A stretch of 64,000 bases of DNA, from the NCBI GenBank assembly GCA_035772735.1, contig JASDFA010000007.1, forward strand, positions 40,144,501 through 40,208,500, given 5' to 3'. Position numbers and translations under genes: made by a program. The stretch comes from Datura wrightii. Its lineage: Eukaryota; Streptophyta; Magnoliopsida; Solanales; Solanaceae. The notes under the pieces were generated by a model, which did not search any database, was not told where the DNA came from, and saw only the letters and a list, made by a program, of their open reading frames with translations. Shown here in pieces: positions 1 through 12,723 of the stretch (positions are counted from its first letter, which is position 1; each line of letters starts with the position of its first letter).

Positions 1-600
1 TTAGGGGGGACTTTCTTGATCATCCAGATTTTTGTTGAGTCCACATTTTTGCCCATGGGGGGCCGTCATCAGTATTTAATGCTTTAGTAAATTTTTGAGC
101 TACGTCTCGAGTCAGGTATTCTCTCATAAAGGATCTATATATATATATATATATATATATTATCATGAATATTATGTAAAACTATTGCATGGCTTATGGG
201 CACACTACTATGATTAGCTATTAGATAATTTATCATATTTTATTTATTAATCTTTATTTTATAATTTAAATTGACCTAATATATATATAAAATTTATTAA
301 GTAATAATGATGAGGAAATCACGTGAACAATCTTATTCATAAGGTACTTTCGATCTAGTTCTGTAGCACCAAATGACTGTTATGTTGGGGTCGGTTTAGG
401 GTGTAACATGATTCATATCAAAGATATAGTTCTAGAAGTGTCTTAGGATTTATCTGTTTAGCTGTGTCAAGTGGAGTCTTTCTATTGCAGCCTAATCACC
501 TGCAAGCCCGAATGATTATAGATTTTTCTCATTCCTCTTGATTCTAGATTGTGCTATAAAACTTGAAATTCTATTAGGACTGTTCTAATAAGTTCGATAT
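1..600. other. unassigned AT-rich sequence
   Basis: No gene or clear element was recognised here. There is an (AT)n microsatellite at about 136-161. A stretch near 405 reading ggtgtaacatg could be the edge of an old LTR, but no partner edge was found. The decayed chromovirus gag that follows suggests this is its leader or LTR. Confidence 0.4.
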
Positions 601-2590
601 TCGTGCATTATAGAAATAGTGTTGACACACGATGGAACCACTAATAGGGTTACCATTGGAGCTTTTGAAGCAATATTAGGCAGGCAACTAGCCTTACTCG
701 TTGAACCTACTACCAAAGCTGCTAATGTTTAAGTGGAGACTAGCACTAGAAAATAGGCACCTCCAGAAGAGTGTCAGTTCTTGTTGGAGTTGAGTGCTAT
801 TCAGAAGCTTACTGATCTAGTAGTTTTCCAACAACATCACGATGATGCTAACACTCGGAGTACATTGGTAGTCGGAAGAGGTAGATTTAAGAACTTCTTG
901 AGTTTGAACTTTCCACAGTTCTATCGTTCACGCATAGAGGATGATTTGTAGTACTTTATTAATGAAACTTCAAAGGCTCTCCAAGCTATGAGTTCGCATA
1001 GTTCTAAAGTTGTAGAGTTTGTTTCTTATTAGTTGAAGAATGTAAGACATGCATGGTTAGAAATTTTGGAGGGAGAGTGTTCCATTATTGTTGCTCCTAT
1101 TTAACAGAGTTCGAGGAGGAATTCATGTAGCATTTTCTATAAGAGGAAGAGTGATTCTTTTTGGCTACTAAGTATGATCAGGTCGCTATGATGGTTCATG
1201 ACTATAGCTTGCAATTTAATCGCTTGGCTAAATAGTTATGTATATGATCCCTGCAGAGAAGCATAAATTAAGGAGATTTATGTGTGGCTTGGGGACACAT
1301 AATAAGGAAGCATCTACTTCTTCAATGCCTTCCACCAAAACTTTTGCATCATTGGCAGGCTTCGCTGAGGAGCAAGAGAATTCCAAGAAGCAAGGTAGGG
1401 TACAGAGAGAGAGAATAAGAAGGCTCGATATTCATGTTGTTTCAGTGGTTACTATAATGTGGGAGAGGACCTTCTACGCCTAGTCAATTTAATGCTAATA
1501 TGCAATCAGACATTGTCAAAACTATAATAATTAGAACATGTCTTCTTAGAATGCTAATTAGTTGTCTTATTCATTAAATAACCTTGAGACTTAGGTTTTC
1601 CATCAATGTGGAATAAAAGAACATATGAATAGAGATCATAGAAAAAGGTATAAAGGATTGGCTAACTCTTCCGGTCAGTGAAGTAATGCACCTACTATTG
1701 TTAATAATGCTCCTGTTAGGAATAAATGCTCATGTTGATGTTGCTGCTAATACTAGTTATAGGGGTCATACTCGACTCTGTGGTTTGGCTCGTAGAGAGA
1801 TAGTCGAGGCTTCAAATGTTGTGGTGATAGGTATTCTTATCATTTTCTCATATGTTGTTTATTCCTTGACTGGTCCTGTATTAGATTTATTATATGTGAC
1901 GCCATACTTTACCATTGACATTGGGGTGGAGCCCAAGTAATTTTTAAAACCTTTTTTTTATGTGAATACCCCTACTGGTGTAACCATCATTGCCTCTAGT
2001 GTTTATCGAAATTATATGGTAATGGTCAATAAACACGAGACCACCACATACTTAGTAGAACTAGAGCTGGTGGATTTTGTCATGATCATGGGAATGGACT
2101 AGATTTTCACGTGTTATGCAACTCTGGACTGCCGATACAAGATGGTCACGTTTTAGTTTCCTAATTAACCCATTATTAAATTGAAGGGAGACATCGCTAA
2201 GCCTTGAAGAAGATTTATTTCTTATCTTAAATTTAGGAAGATGATTGTAAAGGTCTGTATATACAATTTGGTTGTTGTGAGTGACATTCAGTTCATTTTA
2301 CCAGAATTAACTTAGTGCTCATAGTCAATAAGGTTTTTGAAGTGTTTTCTGAGGAACTCTGAGGTATCCTACCTCTCCGAGTTATTAATTTCAAAATTGA
2401 TGTTATTCTGGACATTCGACCTATCTTATTCTCTTGCATTATATGGCTCATGCTGAGCTGCATGAATTGAAGAGTGGCTGAAGGATTAGTCAGATAAAGA
2501 ATTTATTCAATCAAGTACTTCACCTAGGGGTGCTCAAGTCTTATTTGTACAAAAAAGAATGGGTCACTCATAATGTGTATCATTCCGGAT
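600..2590 (+). pseudogene. decayed chromovirus gag-pol remnant (Z)
   Basis: This is a plus-strand Ty3/gypsy gag-pol with many stops and frame changes. Seen in order: a capsid-like stretch at about 800-1230 resembling the gag domain of the better copies in this window; a degenerate zinc-knuckle-like Cys/His cluster near 1595-1650; a protease-end stretch at about 1960-2105 ending in the family's GMD; and the start of RT at about 2340-2590 with a recognisable ELHELK. The match is to the same family as the copies at 22153-24272 and 54459-59090. No reading frame longer than 84 codons survives. RT is cut at about 2590, where an LTR fragment of opposite orientation begins. It is an old, dead copy. 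Confidence 0.7.
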
Positions 2591-2951
2591 CTGTAAAAAT
2601 TATCCACCAGTGACAACGAGTGACTTCACGAGTCATTAGCGGACTTGACTCCTAAGGTGTATTTGTTACTATTGGAAAATTTGGACATTCTCTGATCTTT
2701 ATATTAAAGTCCGTTAGAATGACTAACTTAATGATTCGTTACCTAGGCTAACGAATAGTCACCCAACTTGTTGTTCCCCGGGAAGAAAATATAAAGTTTC
2801 AAACCTTTGCTCGGGATGATTTTACTTAACGATTCATTAGGTCCACTAACGGCTTATCTAATGAGTCGTTCTATGATGACTTGTTTGACTTTTGCTGGTT
2901 TTCTACTTCATATTGAGGATATGATCTCAGGAACTTTTAGGAGTCATTACA
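2590..2951 (-). repeat. chromovirus 3' LTR fragment
   Basis: Read on the minus strand, an LTR begins at 2951 (TGTAATGACTCC) directly after the purine tract and 3' end of the minus-strand pol at 2952-5733. It contains several degenerate copies of the acgactcgt-type motif seen in the other chromovirus LTRs here. The left boundary at about 2590 is approximate, so only the 5' part of the LTR remains. Confidence 0.55.
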
Positions 2952-5733
2952 TTATCTCCCTCTTGGGATCATTCGTCCTCGAATGAAGACTAAACTAGAC
3001 CGATAGGTGATTTAACTAGGAGTAACAAACTAAACTTTACTAAATTCACAGAACATACAACCATACTAAGGATTTCCACAACAACTAATAGGACATGAAA
3101 TAGATATGAGTACTACGAGAGAGGACTGTTACCTTAATATGATAGATCTAAGCTAGAAGGGAAGAGATGAGGATACTTGGCCATCATATCTGCCTTAGCT
3201 TCAAAATAGCTCCCTCAACTAAATGATTCCTCCATAACGATTTTACAGAAGCGACTTCTTTGTTCATCAAATTGTGAACTTGTTGCCTAGAATCTCAATT
3301 AGAACTTCCTCATATGATAGGTTGTCCTTAACTCCCACACTCTTTGAAGGGAAAATGAGTGAGGGGTCTACCACACACTTTTTGAGCATAGGGATATGGA
3401 AAACTGGATGGACTGATGCTAGTTCGACTGGTAGCTCCAACTCATATGCTACCTTGCCAACTCTTCTCGAAATTCGATATGGACGAATATAATGGGGACT
3501 GAGCTTCCCTTTATTTTCAAATCTTATGACACCCTTCATGAGTGAAACCTTCAAGTAAACCCAATCATCTACCGAAAGCTCCAAGTCTCTACGCCTCACA
3601 TCTATATAAGACTTTTGGCGACTATGAGCAGTCTTCAACTTTTCTTGAATAATGTTAACCTTCTCTATGTCTTATTGCACTAGGTATGGTCCTATCAATT
3701 GCACTTCACCAACTTCAAATCAACTGACTGGAGATCTACACCTCCGACCATAAAGAGCCTCATAGGGAGCCATCTGAATGCTAGAATGATAACTATTATT
3801 GTATGTAAACTCAATGAGAGGTAAATGGTCATTCCAATTTACTTTCAAATTAATAACACAAGCTCTTAACATATCATCCAATGTCTGTATAGTCCGCTCA
3901 GCTTGACCATCTGTCTATGGATGAAAAGTTGTACTAAGGTTCACTTTGAACCCAAACCTCTCTGGAACGACTTCCCAAAACTGAGTAGTAAACTATGTGC
4001 CCCTATTTGATATGACAGATAATAGAACTACATGAAGTCTGATTATCTCTCGAGTATACAGTCTGGCATAGTCCTTGACTGAATCCATAGTCTTAACCGG
4101 TAAGAAATAAGTTGACTTGGTTATTCAATATACAATCAACCAAATAGAGTCATGTTGCTTATGTGAATTTGGTAGACCGGTGATAAAGTCCTTATTGATC
4201 ATCTCCTACTTTCATTCAGAGATTGCTATATTCTGAGCCACACCACATGGCCATTGGTGCTTGACCTTAACCTATTGATGATTCGGGAATCTAGCCATAC
4301 AGTCTAAAATATCTCTCTTTATACCATTCCACCAATAACTTTCCTTAAATCATGGTACATCTTAGTGAAATCTGGATGAATAGAATACCTGGAGTTGCGT
4401 TCTTATGCCATGATCCTATCTTTGAGACCATCTACATTCGGAACACATTACCTTCCTTGATACCTCAAAACACCATCTCCCCTTAATACGAAAACCAACT
4501 CCTTCTACTTGTGGACATCTTCCTTTAGCCGAAGCAAGAGAGGATCTCTGTCCTGCTTTTCCTTAAATTCTACCACTAGATATGATTCGGCCCTATTTTG
4601 AATAAGTACACTATCTTCTTCAAAGTCTAGAAGGTGGACTCCCATGCGTGAGAGTCTATGCACATCCTTAGCCAACTCTCTCTTCTCATCCTCTATATAA
4701 GTTGTACTTCCCATAGATAGCTTGCTAAGAGCATCAACAACTATATTAGCCTTACTTGGATGGTAGAGAATACTCATGTCATAATGCTTGAGCAACTCAA
4801 GCCACCTTCTCTATTTGAGTTTATACTCCTTTTGGATAAACACATCAACATGAGCACCATAGAGATAATGGAACCGGATCATTAATGCAAATATTACAGT
4901 TGCCAACTTGAGGTCATGAGTTGAATAATTATTCTCATGGACTTTTAGCTATCTCAAGGCACAATCTATAACCTTACCATTCGGCATCAATACATACTCA
5001 ATGCCTACTCTAGATGCATCACAATATACAACAAAATTATTTGTACCCTTTGGTAGGGTTAACACAGGAGCAGTGGTCAAACAGGTCTTCAATTCCTGGA
5101 ATCTTTTCTCACAAGCTTCAGACCATTGAAATTTGACCTTTTTCTAAGTTAACTTAGTCAATGGAGCAGCAATAGTTGAAAATCCTTCTATAAACCTTCT
5201 ATAATAGCTAGCTAAACCCAAGATACTCTTGATGTCAGTTAGGGTTGTGGGTTTGAGCCAACTCTTTACAACTTCAATATTCTGAGAGTCAACCTTAATA
5301 CCCTCGTTGGTGACTATATGGCCTAGGAAAGCCACTGACTTCAGCCAAAATTCACACTTAGAGAACTTGGCGAATAACTCCCTGTCCTTAAGTGTCTATA
5401 AGATTATTCTGAGATGTCTAGCATGCTCCTCCTCACTCTTGGAGTAAACCAAGATGTCATCAATGAATACAATAACAAACATGTCCAAACATGGCTTAAA
5501 TGCTCTATTCACGAGGTCCATATATTTTACAGGAGCATTAATCAAACCAAAGGATATAACAACAAACTCAAAATGGCCATAGCGGGTCCTGAAAGCTATC
5601 TTGGGGATATCATACTCCCTAACCTTTAACTGGTGATACCCCGATCTAAGGTCTATATTTGAGAAACAAGTGGCACCCTGAAGCTAGTCGAACAAGTCAT
5701 CAATTCTAGGAAGGAGATATCTATTCTTGATGG
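2952..5733 (-). pseudogene. decayed chromovirus pol (Z2): RT, RNase H, integrase
   Basis: This is a minus-strand pol with the usual order from high to low coordinates. RT lies at about 5733-5144, with catalytic FIDDILVYS at about 5470-5448 and the LGLASYYRRF connection. RNase H to the linker lies at about 5050-4505. The integrase zinc and core region at about 4400-3640 has many stops. The integrase C-terminal region (3638-3267, 123 codons, MKGVIRF and AYELELP motifs) leads into a chromodomain-like end. A polypurine tract (complement of tctccctcttggg) lies at 2954-2966, next to the LTR. RT is broken off at 5733 by the next LTR, and gag and protease are missing. Similarity to the chromovirus copies below is clear, and the copy is non-functional. 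Confidence 0.8.
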
Positions 5734-7273
5734 TGTCATGACTCGGGCATAGACCACGGATACGACATGAGACCTAAAACCACGGGTGGCTCCCATGTAA
5801 CCCATGGTACATGCATAACATAAGCATAAGCATACACTAAGAAGAAGCATTCAAAAGATATCATAAGCGGAAATCTGAGATATCATAAATGTATAAACTA
5901 GGACAATAAGTCAAGCTGCTGAATATCTATACATCATAGTTTGAAAAGCCTCTAAATATAAGATGAGCTGAACAGACAAGGCCCCAAATAGCTCTACTAA
6001 GTCTGTAATTGAGAAGACAAAAGAAGACATGAATAAAAAATGCCATCCTCGGCTAATGAGGACTCACCAAGATTGAGCTGAAGCTGGGACAAGATTGAAT
6101 CTAGCAGCGGGCTAAGACTTAACATCCAAACCCATATCATGAGATGATATAATACAAAAAGTACGCGATCAGTACCTTGAATGTACTAAGTATGTAGGAT
6201 AAGTAAAACATGAAAGTAAGGACAACATGCTGCAAATCATGATCCTGAGATAGTCATATAACATGAGCTTTTCATCATAATCTGAAGTACAATGACCTAA
6301 GGTTTTGAAAGCAAAATCATAAAGATTAAAATGTTTGAAATCATAAGTAAAACTCATAAACTGATCAATGGGTCAAAAATACTATAATTCATGGTATCAT
6401 AAAGCATGAACATGAATAAACATGTGGAACAGTGGGAGATTATCATAACCAACATACTCCAAGTGAGCTTCATGGAGCCAACCCATTCCCCTGGTTGGAG
6501 GGCGTCCATACCTTGCCAAAGGTAAGAACCATGAAGGCATAATATCACTCATGAGCCCAGTAACGTAGGGAGACACTCTCAACTGGCGAGGACCCCTTTG
6601 CTAGGGGCAAGGGAGACACTCTCTACTGGCGAGGACTCCTTATCCTACAGAGACATGTAGTTCTGAGACTTGGGTGCGCTGAAACCTGACCTACTCGATG
6701 TTAAATACTACTCCCAAAATATACGTAGTGCTAATAGTCATACTTGAAACATTATAAGTTTTGCAAGGTCTAGTTTAAAATAGGATAGATTCATAAACTG
6801 CTTGACATACGTGAACTAGCCATGAAAATAATGCTGAAGATTTATCTATGATATATAAGCTTGATATTCATGAGATTCATACATACTTGTGTAAATTATG
6901 CTATCTTGAAAATAGAGAATCATTAGAGTTTTTCATAAAAATCATGTAATCATAGTCATAAAGCATAAATAGAATCATGAGAGAATCAAATCCCTAACGG
7001 ATCATAGAATTTTTGCATAAATAGGTTCTAACCCTAGGAATTCATGAAAATCATGAGACATAGGAGAATTGAATTCATGAAATTTAGACTTGAGATTGGG
7101 CATGAGGGTGGAAGAAATTCCCCATTGATGATCCCATATACCTAGGCTTTGATGAATTCTTGACTAGATTTGAGACCCAAGAGAATTGAATAAGATGAAC
7201 CCTAGCTTCTTAAGAATCCTTGAGAGCTTTTGATTTGAAATATACAGTGTTAAAAGACGAATGGGAGTTTAGG
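5734..7273 (-). repeat. truncated chromovirus LTR
   Basis: The segment begins with tgtcatgactcgggc, which is the complement of a typical family LTR end (compare 7274 and 24490). It shows LTR-like, non-coding, AT-rich sequence up to the edge of chromovirus A. It interrupts the RT of the older pol at 5733, just after gatgg. No matching target duplication was found on the right, because chromovirus A starts there. It could be the end of a solo LTR or of a lost element. Confidence 0.5.
6565..6650. repeat. two-copy tandem repeat in LTR
   Basis: A unit of about 43 bp (gggagacactctcaactggc...) occurs twice in a row at about 6568 and 6611 with a few differences. It sits inside the LTR at 5734-7273. 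The LTR of element B carries an unrelated-length 40-bp array (26517-26752) that also features gactctcc, so short tandem expansions seem common in these LTRs. Confidence 0.7.
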
Positions 7274-9506
7274 TGTCACGACCTGAGTCTACACCCTGGC
7301 TGAGACACGGTACTTGGTGCCACAAGTGACCCCAAGCTAACCCATGGTCTATCATTACACTGGTAAACTAAGAAAACATACGCTGAAGCTTTATATAAAC
7401 TAATAATGTAATTAATACTACTGAAAGTGTGAACAACACTGAAAACAATACTACACATTTGTGTCTGAAAGCCACTACTAACTGATGAGTTGCTAGGACA
7501 AGCCCCCAGCTAACTCTAAAGTTTGACTGAAAAGAAACTAATTGAAAAGAAAATAATATCCTCGGAAGATGAGGACTCACCAAACTGGACTGCTATTGTT
7601 GAAATCGTCAAGAGGAACTACTGACGATACTGGGACTGAGAACCTGCACCTGTATCATTATACGATACAACAAGGAAAGTATGCATTAATACATTGAATG
7701 TACTAAGTAAGTGAGAGATACAATGAGCATGAAAGAATAAGTAACTGTACTAAAATAACATGAAATGACCAACTGATATACTATAAATTGATAAAATGGA
7801 ACTACAACTGATATGGTAAATAATGATCCTGACTGATGGTCATAAACATGTCCTAGGACTGAGATACTGAACTGACCAAAACTGAATTGAACTGAGACCA
7901 TATTGACAAGTGGGAGAGTCTATAACCGACATATAACCACGTGAGCTAAATGTGGAGTTCGATGTATATGCCCTATTGATAGGACCCAATATACCTTGCC
8001 AGGGTATAAAGACATGATTGTGAGATCACTGTCTGGGCCCATTTGGGCTAAATAACCTGCGGTGGCAACGTAGTTCTAGGAACCTGGGTGCGATGGAACC
8101 CCGATCCTCTCGGTGCTAAGTCCTACTCCCACTGGATAGTCCTAGTCTGACTAATAGGCTGATAGCTCGAAGCTGGGTCCGAAGACTAAGTCAGGGATAC
8201 TTATCTGGAAGTACCCTGAGAGTCTTATCAGACCAAATAACCATAATTGGTGTTCTAAGACTGGCTAGAGCTGCTTATCTGGAAGAGTCGTAATCGTCTA
8301 GAGAACAAGCTAAAATTGATAGTGGTAGTTCTCAGACTGGTCAGATCTATTTATCTAAAAGCATCGTAACTGTCTAAAGTAGTAACGATACATATAACTT
8401 GGAGGCATTACTGACACCTCAAAAACTGACTATAGTCAAACTGATCAACTGACATTACTGGAAGATACTGAAGATACTAACATTTTGACTGAGACTAAAC
8501 TAGCATGCAACTGACTAAGAATTCATGTGATAGTAATAACATAGAATTTCCAACACTAACAGAGTTAAGCAACATTAATATCTGATCAACTATGCAAGAC
8601 CCAAATTACTGCATTTGAACTAGGGCTAAAATCATAATAATTCATGTGAGGAGATAATGACACAAAATTATCACTAACAACAACCCTCAGTACTCAAGAG
8701 AATTATAGCAGGAAGAAATTCCATAATTTACTAACAATTGAACCTAACGGTGAACTTCAAGGCTAGAACTGAGAGATTCTGGGAGAGTTTTTAGGGGCAC
8801 AAGGGAAGCACAATTCCCTTGTTAAATACCCACAAACCTGGTGAAAGATTCCTGAGAAAATTCTTGAGAAATTGAGGAGAAGATTGAATGCCCTAGCTTT
8901 GCCCTGAGGAGTCTGTCCAAGAGTTCTTCGTACTGAGTCTAAGTGTTGAGAGAAGGAATGAGAGGAATACGTCGATCACTCCTTTAATTCTCTCCTAAAT
9001 GGTTCCAAAACAACGTAGTTTATAGTATAGAAGTTTAGTAAATTATGAAAAATCCCTTAAAAATTTTGAACAAAAATCACATTGCCAGTCCCAACGAGGG
9101 ACTGGATGATTCATCGTCATTGACCACGACTCGTGGTCTGACTCATCGTCAACACTGGAAACTCCTCATCACGGGTCACCACGAGGGACACCACGACCCA
9201 TGATGTATCCAATGAATCATGGTGACCAACAGTTAGGAACACTGCCAAAACCTTCCACCCTCAAGCCAACTACTGACCATGAGTGACTTAAATGACTCGT
9301 GGTCCTGGCCATGATTCGTGGTCTCTCCTGTGGTCAACCCTTGACCAAAAATCCAACCAAGTTCACCGTCCACTCCAAGAGTCACCTAACGACTCGTGGT
9401 GTACCTCATGGGTCACTGGATGACTCGTCCTATGACCTAGTGCAGAAAATCCTATTTTCTCCATTTTAACCGTCAGGTCTGATCTTAGGGCTTTCGGGGT
9501 ATTACA
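7274..9506 (-). repeat. 3' LTR of chromovirus A (2233 bp)
   Basis: On the minus strand it starts TGTAATACCCC at 9506 and ends GTCGTGACA at 7274, with TG/CA ends. It abuts the purine tract of element A. It contains sub-repeats around 8130-8400 built on gcttatctggaag, and a cluster of degenerate cgactcgtgg motifs at about 9085-9440, in the U3 half. Its 7274-7650 part matches 24490-24862, the stub of the 5' LTR, at roughly nine bases in ten. No host or viral gene is seen in it. Confidence 0.85.
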
Positions 9507-9521
9507 ATATCTCCCTCTTGG
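9507..9521 (-). promoter_or_regulatory. polypurine tract of chromovirus A
   Basis: The complement reads ccaagagggagatat immediately before the LTR start at 9506. This is the position and composition expected for the plus-strand primer of reverse transcription. The same tract with small changes precedes the LTRs at 2951, 39055 and 59271. Confidence 0.75.
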
Positions 9522-11493
9522 AAACATTCGTCCTCAAATGTGGGTAAACACACTGAAAAGATGAGAAATTCATTCATCATACCAAATACTGAACCATTTA
9601 AGCTAGAAATTGACTAAGTGACTGACTCCGAACTGAACTACATGTCTGAATCGAATTCATGAATCACACATACATAATTTGACATGAAGGATACTTAGAG
9701 CACATGAACTGAACATGAAACTTAATAGAGTACTAGGGAGGAATTTAATACCTGATGCTGAAACTGAACTGAAAGAGAACAAATGAGGGTATTTAACCAT
9801 CATGTCTACTTCTGCCTCCCATCTCAACTAGGTGGTTTCTCCACAAGACATTCACTAAAGCGACCTCCTTATTTCTTAGCTTACGAACTTGATGGTCTAG
9901 GATCTGAACTGGGACTTCTTCTTCATAGAGACTATCCTTCACTCCCACACTGTCTAGTGGCACAATTGAGGTCGGATCACCTATGCACTTCTTCAACAGT
10001 GGCACATGGAAGACTGGGTGCATAGACGCAAACTCCGAGGGTAATTCTAACTCATAGGCCACATTGCCAATTTTCCTCAGAATCCTGTAGGGTTCTACAT
10101 ACCTCGGACTGAGTTTCCCTTTACTCCCAAACCTCATCACCCCTTTCATGGGTGAAATTTTTAGATACATCTAATCATCTACAACAAATTCTAACTCTCT
10201 CCTCCTCACATCAGCATATGATTTCTGTCAGCTATAAGCTGTTTTCAACCTTTCCCTGATAAGTTGCACATTCTGCATAGCTTCATGAATTGAGTTTGGT
10301 CCTATCAAGGTAGCTTCACCAACTTCAAACCACTCTATAGGAGACCTATACCTCCTACCATACAATGCCTCAAAAAGAGCTATCTGAATACTAGAGTCGT
10401 AACTGTTGTTGTACGCAAACTCAATGAGAGGTAAATGATCATCCCAACTGCCCTTGAAGTCGATAACACAAGTTGTCAATATATCTTCAAAGGTCTGAAT
10501 AGTCCGCTCAGCTTGTCCATCTATTTGTGGGTGAAAAGAAGTGCTGAGTTTGACCTGAGTACTGAGTCCTTTCTGAAATGACTTCCAGAAATACGAGGTG
10601 AACTGGGTACCTCTATCTGAAATGATGGAAAAGGAAACTCCATTTAGTCTAAACAACTCCCGAATGTATATTCTAGCATAATCCTCAGTTGGGTCTGTGG
10701 TTTTTACCAGGAGGAAATATGCTGACTTGGTCATCAGATCGACTATCTCCCAAATTGAGCCATGCTACCGACGGGTACAAGGTAGACTTGTAATAAAGTC
10801 CATATTCACTTCTTCCCACTTCCACGTGGGTATGCTGATATCTTGAGTCATACCCCCAGGTCTCTGATGTTCCACCTTAACTTGCTGGCAGTTCGGGCAC
10901 TTAGTTACAAATTCTGCAATATCTCTCTTCACACTGTTCCACCAGTAAATTTCCAATAGGTCACCGTACATCTTAGTGGCACATGGGTGGATAGAATATC
11001 TGGATCAATGTTCTTCTGCCAGTATTTGCTATCTTAAGTCACCTACGTCTGGAACACATAGTCTGCCTGGTAGTGAAGCACACCATCTCCCCCTTTAGAG
11101 AAAGTCTCCACTTCTTTTCATAGAACTACTTCTTTCAGCTTAAGTAGCATGAGATCTTCATCCTTCTTTGACTTAACCTCAAAAACTAATGAGGATTCTT
11201 ACCCACTCTGCATTACTACTCCGCCCTCAATTGAATCACAACTGCACTCCCTACCAAGCTAACCTATGAATGTCTTTTGCTAACTCCTTTTTTCCCTATT
11301 CAATATGAGCAACACTTCCCATGGACATTCTGCTTAGGGCATCATCCACCACATTGGCCTTGCTCGGGTGGTATAACACACTCATGTCGTAATCCTTCAA
11401 TAGCTTCAACCACCTTCTCTGATGAAGATTCAAGTCTTTCTGACTGAACATATACTGAAAGCTCTTGTGTTCGGTGAAAACATCCATGTGAAC
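9522..11493 (-). pseudogene. chromovirus A pol, 3' half (RNase H end, integrase, chromodomain)
   Basis: Minus strand, high to low. The RNase H end (11487-11296) carries TEHKSFQYMFSQKDLNLHQRRW and DALSRMSMGS; at 11487 it is cut by Athila element 1. The integrase zinc-finger region (10971-10765) carries CPNCQQVK. The integrase core (10734-10228, 168 codons) carries IISDRGTQFTS and FHPQIDGQAERTIQ. The C-terminal domain (10170-9793, 125 codons) carries SPMKGVMRFGSKGKLSPRY and AYELELPSEF, followed by a chromodomain-like LRNKEVALVNVLWRNHLVE. The chromodomain supports placement in the chromoviruses, probably Tekay/Del. The frame is broken by several stops and is dead. It continues at 21413 beyond the inserted element. 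Confidence 0.85.
11489..11493. repeat. target-site duplication of Athila element 1, left copy
   Basis: tgaac lies immediately left of the element and again at 21408-21412 immediately right. Removing the element and one copy rejoins the RNase H coding sequence of chromovirus A, which confirms both edges. Confidence 0.9.
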
Positions 11494-12448
11494 TATTCGG
11501 TGCTAATTCGGTTAGTATTAAATATTATCAACCGACACGCAAGTGCACGTGGTCAAACAAGTAATAAAGTGGCTAAGTAGCCAAGTATCGATCCAAGGAG
11601 GCTGCTCTAGATATGTAAAACTGCCTAGTTTACTATATCTCTATTCTATTCCTAACTATGTTAACAACAATCCAACCAAAAGTTGAGTGAGTTTTTGTTT
11701 CTAAACTATTTATATACTACAATTAATAACAACTATTTACTTTTGAATTTAGACAATGGATATGCACATGCCAAGGTTAAGAACGAGTAATGAACTTGAT
11801 AATCATGATAATTTGGTCATCCTCTTCTTCATGTTGCTAGCCAAGAACGTTTACCTAGAAATTAAAACTTTCGTATTTAATTTCACTTTAGAATCATAAA
11901 CCATCCGTCTACATTTCTATGATCAAATGCAATTTATGACCTAGCACTACAATTCCGGTTCCTAAATTGACTAATACGGCTTTCAAGTATATTTCTATCA
12001 AGAAAGCACATCAAAACCCAATTTTCCCAAATCAAGTTAAGAACAATACCCTATTAATTCACAACTTTCCAATTTCGTGCTCTCTCGAGTGAAATTGGAC
12101 TTTTTAGATATACATTAATGGTGGCCAATCAATAATGTAGTAAGCACAAGAATTAATAGAACAACATGCAAGAAGAAGAAGAAACCATATCAATTATCAC
12201 CAAAATTCATTACACAAGTTCAAAACCTCAGCAAAGAAGGGAATTAGCCACTCATTCTTGGATTAATCATCCTAAAATGAGTGTAAATCATGCATACAAT
12301 TGAAGGAAAGAAGAAAGGAAGAGAAGAAAACTCTTAGCTTTTCTATTCTTCAACTGCCACAAACCCACGTTCCTGCTCTCCACTTCTGAACTCAGTCTAA
12401 AAACTAAAAACTAAAAAAAAAACTTCTTAAAAATAAACCTAAGTGTGC

Positions 12449-12456
12449 TATTTATA
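12449..12456 (-). promoter_or_regulatory. TATA box of Athila element 1 LTR
   Basis: TATAAATA on the minus strand, about 35 bases downstream of the inverted-repeat array. The same box is at the matching place in the other LTRs (42536-42543, 53808-53815, and 63713-63720 on the plus strand). It marks the U3/R region. Transcription would run toward lower coordinates. Confidence 0.7.
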
Positions 12457-12490
12457 CTAGTGGGAAATTTTTCCCGGAATAACAAGCAAC

Positions 12491-12723
12491 GTGTCACGGA
12501 GGCCAACGCGGAGCACTGCCTCCGTGACACGGCGTGGACGCGGACCCTCTCTGGAAATTGCAGGGTCCGGATAATTGGTCTCAACGTGGCACGGAGGCCA
12601 TCGCGGAGGCCTATCTCCGTGCCACGGAACTGACGCGCAGGCACACTGGAAATTGCCTAATTAATTCCTGCCCAGGCAGTGTGCTACCACAATGGCAGTG
12701 TGGCACGGCTCCATCGCGGAGCC
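12491..12723. promoter_or_regulatory. array of four inverted repeats in U3
   Basis: Perfect inverted repeats lie in a row: gtgtcacggaggc (12491-12503) with its complement at 12518-12530; cggaccct (12541-12548) with 12562-12569; cgtggcacggag (12585-12596) with 12615-12626; and ggctcc (12707-12712) with 12718-12723. The loops of the first, third and fourth contain cgcgg or atcgc cores. The array lies just upstream of the TATA box, so it may be a promoter array or form DNA/RNA hairpins. It is also CpG-rich in an AT-rich element. Confidence 0.75.

Noticed and set aside
136..161. The (AT)n run as a regulatory or scaffold element
   Set aside because: It is a plain dinucleotide microsatellite without supporting context.
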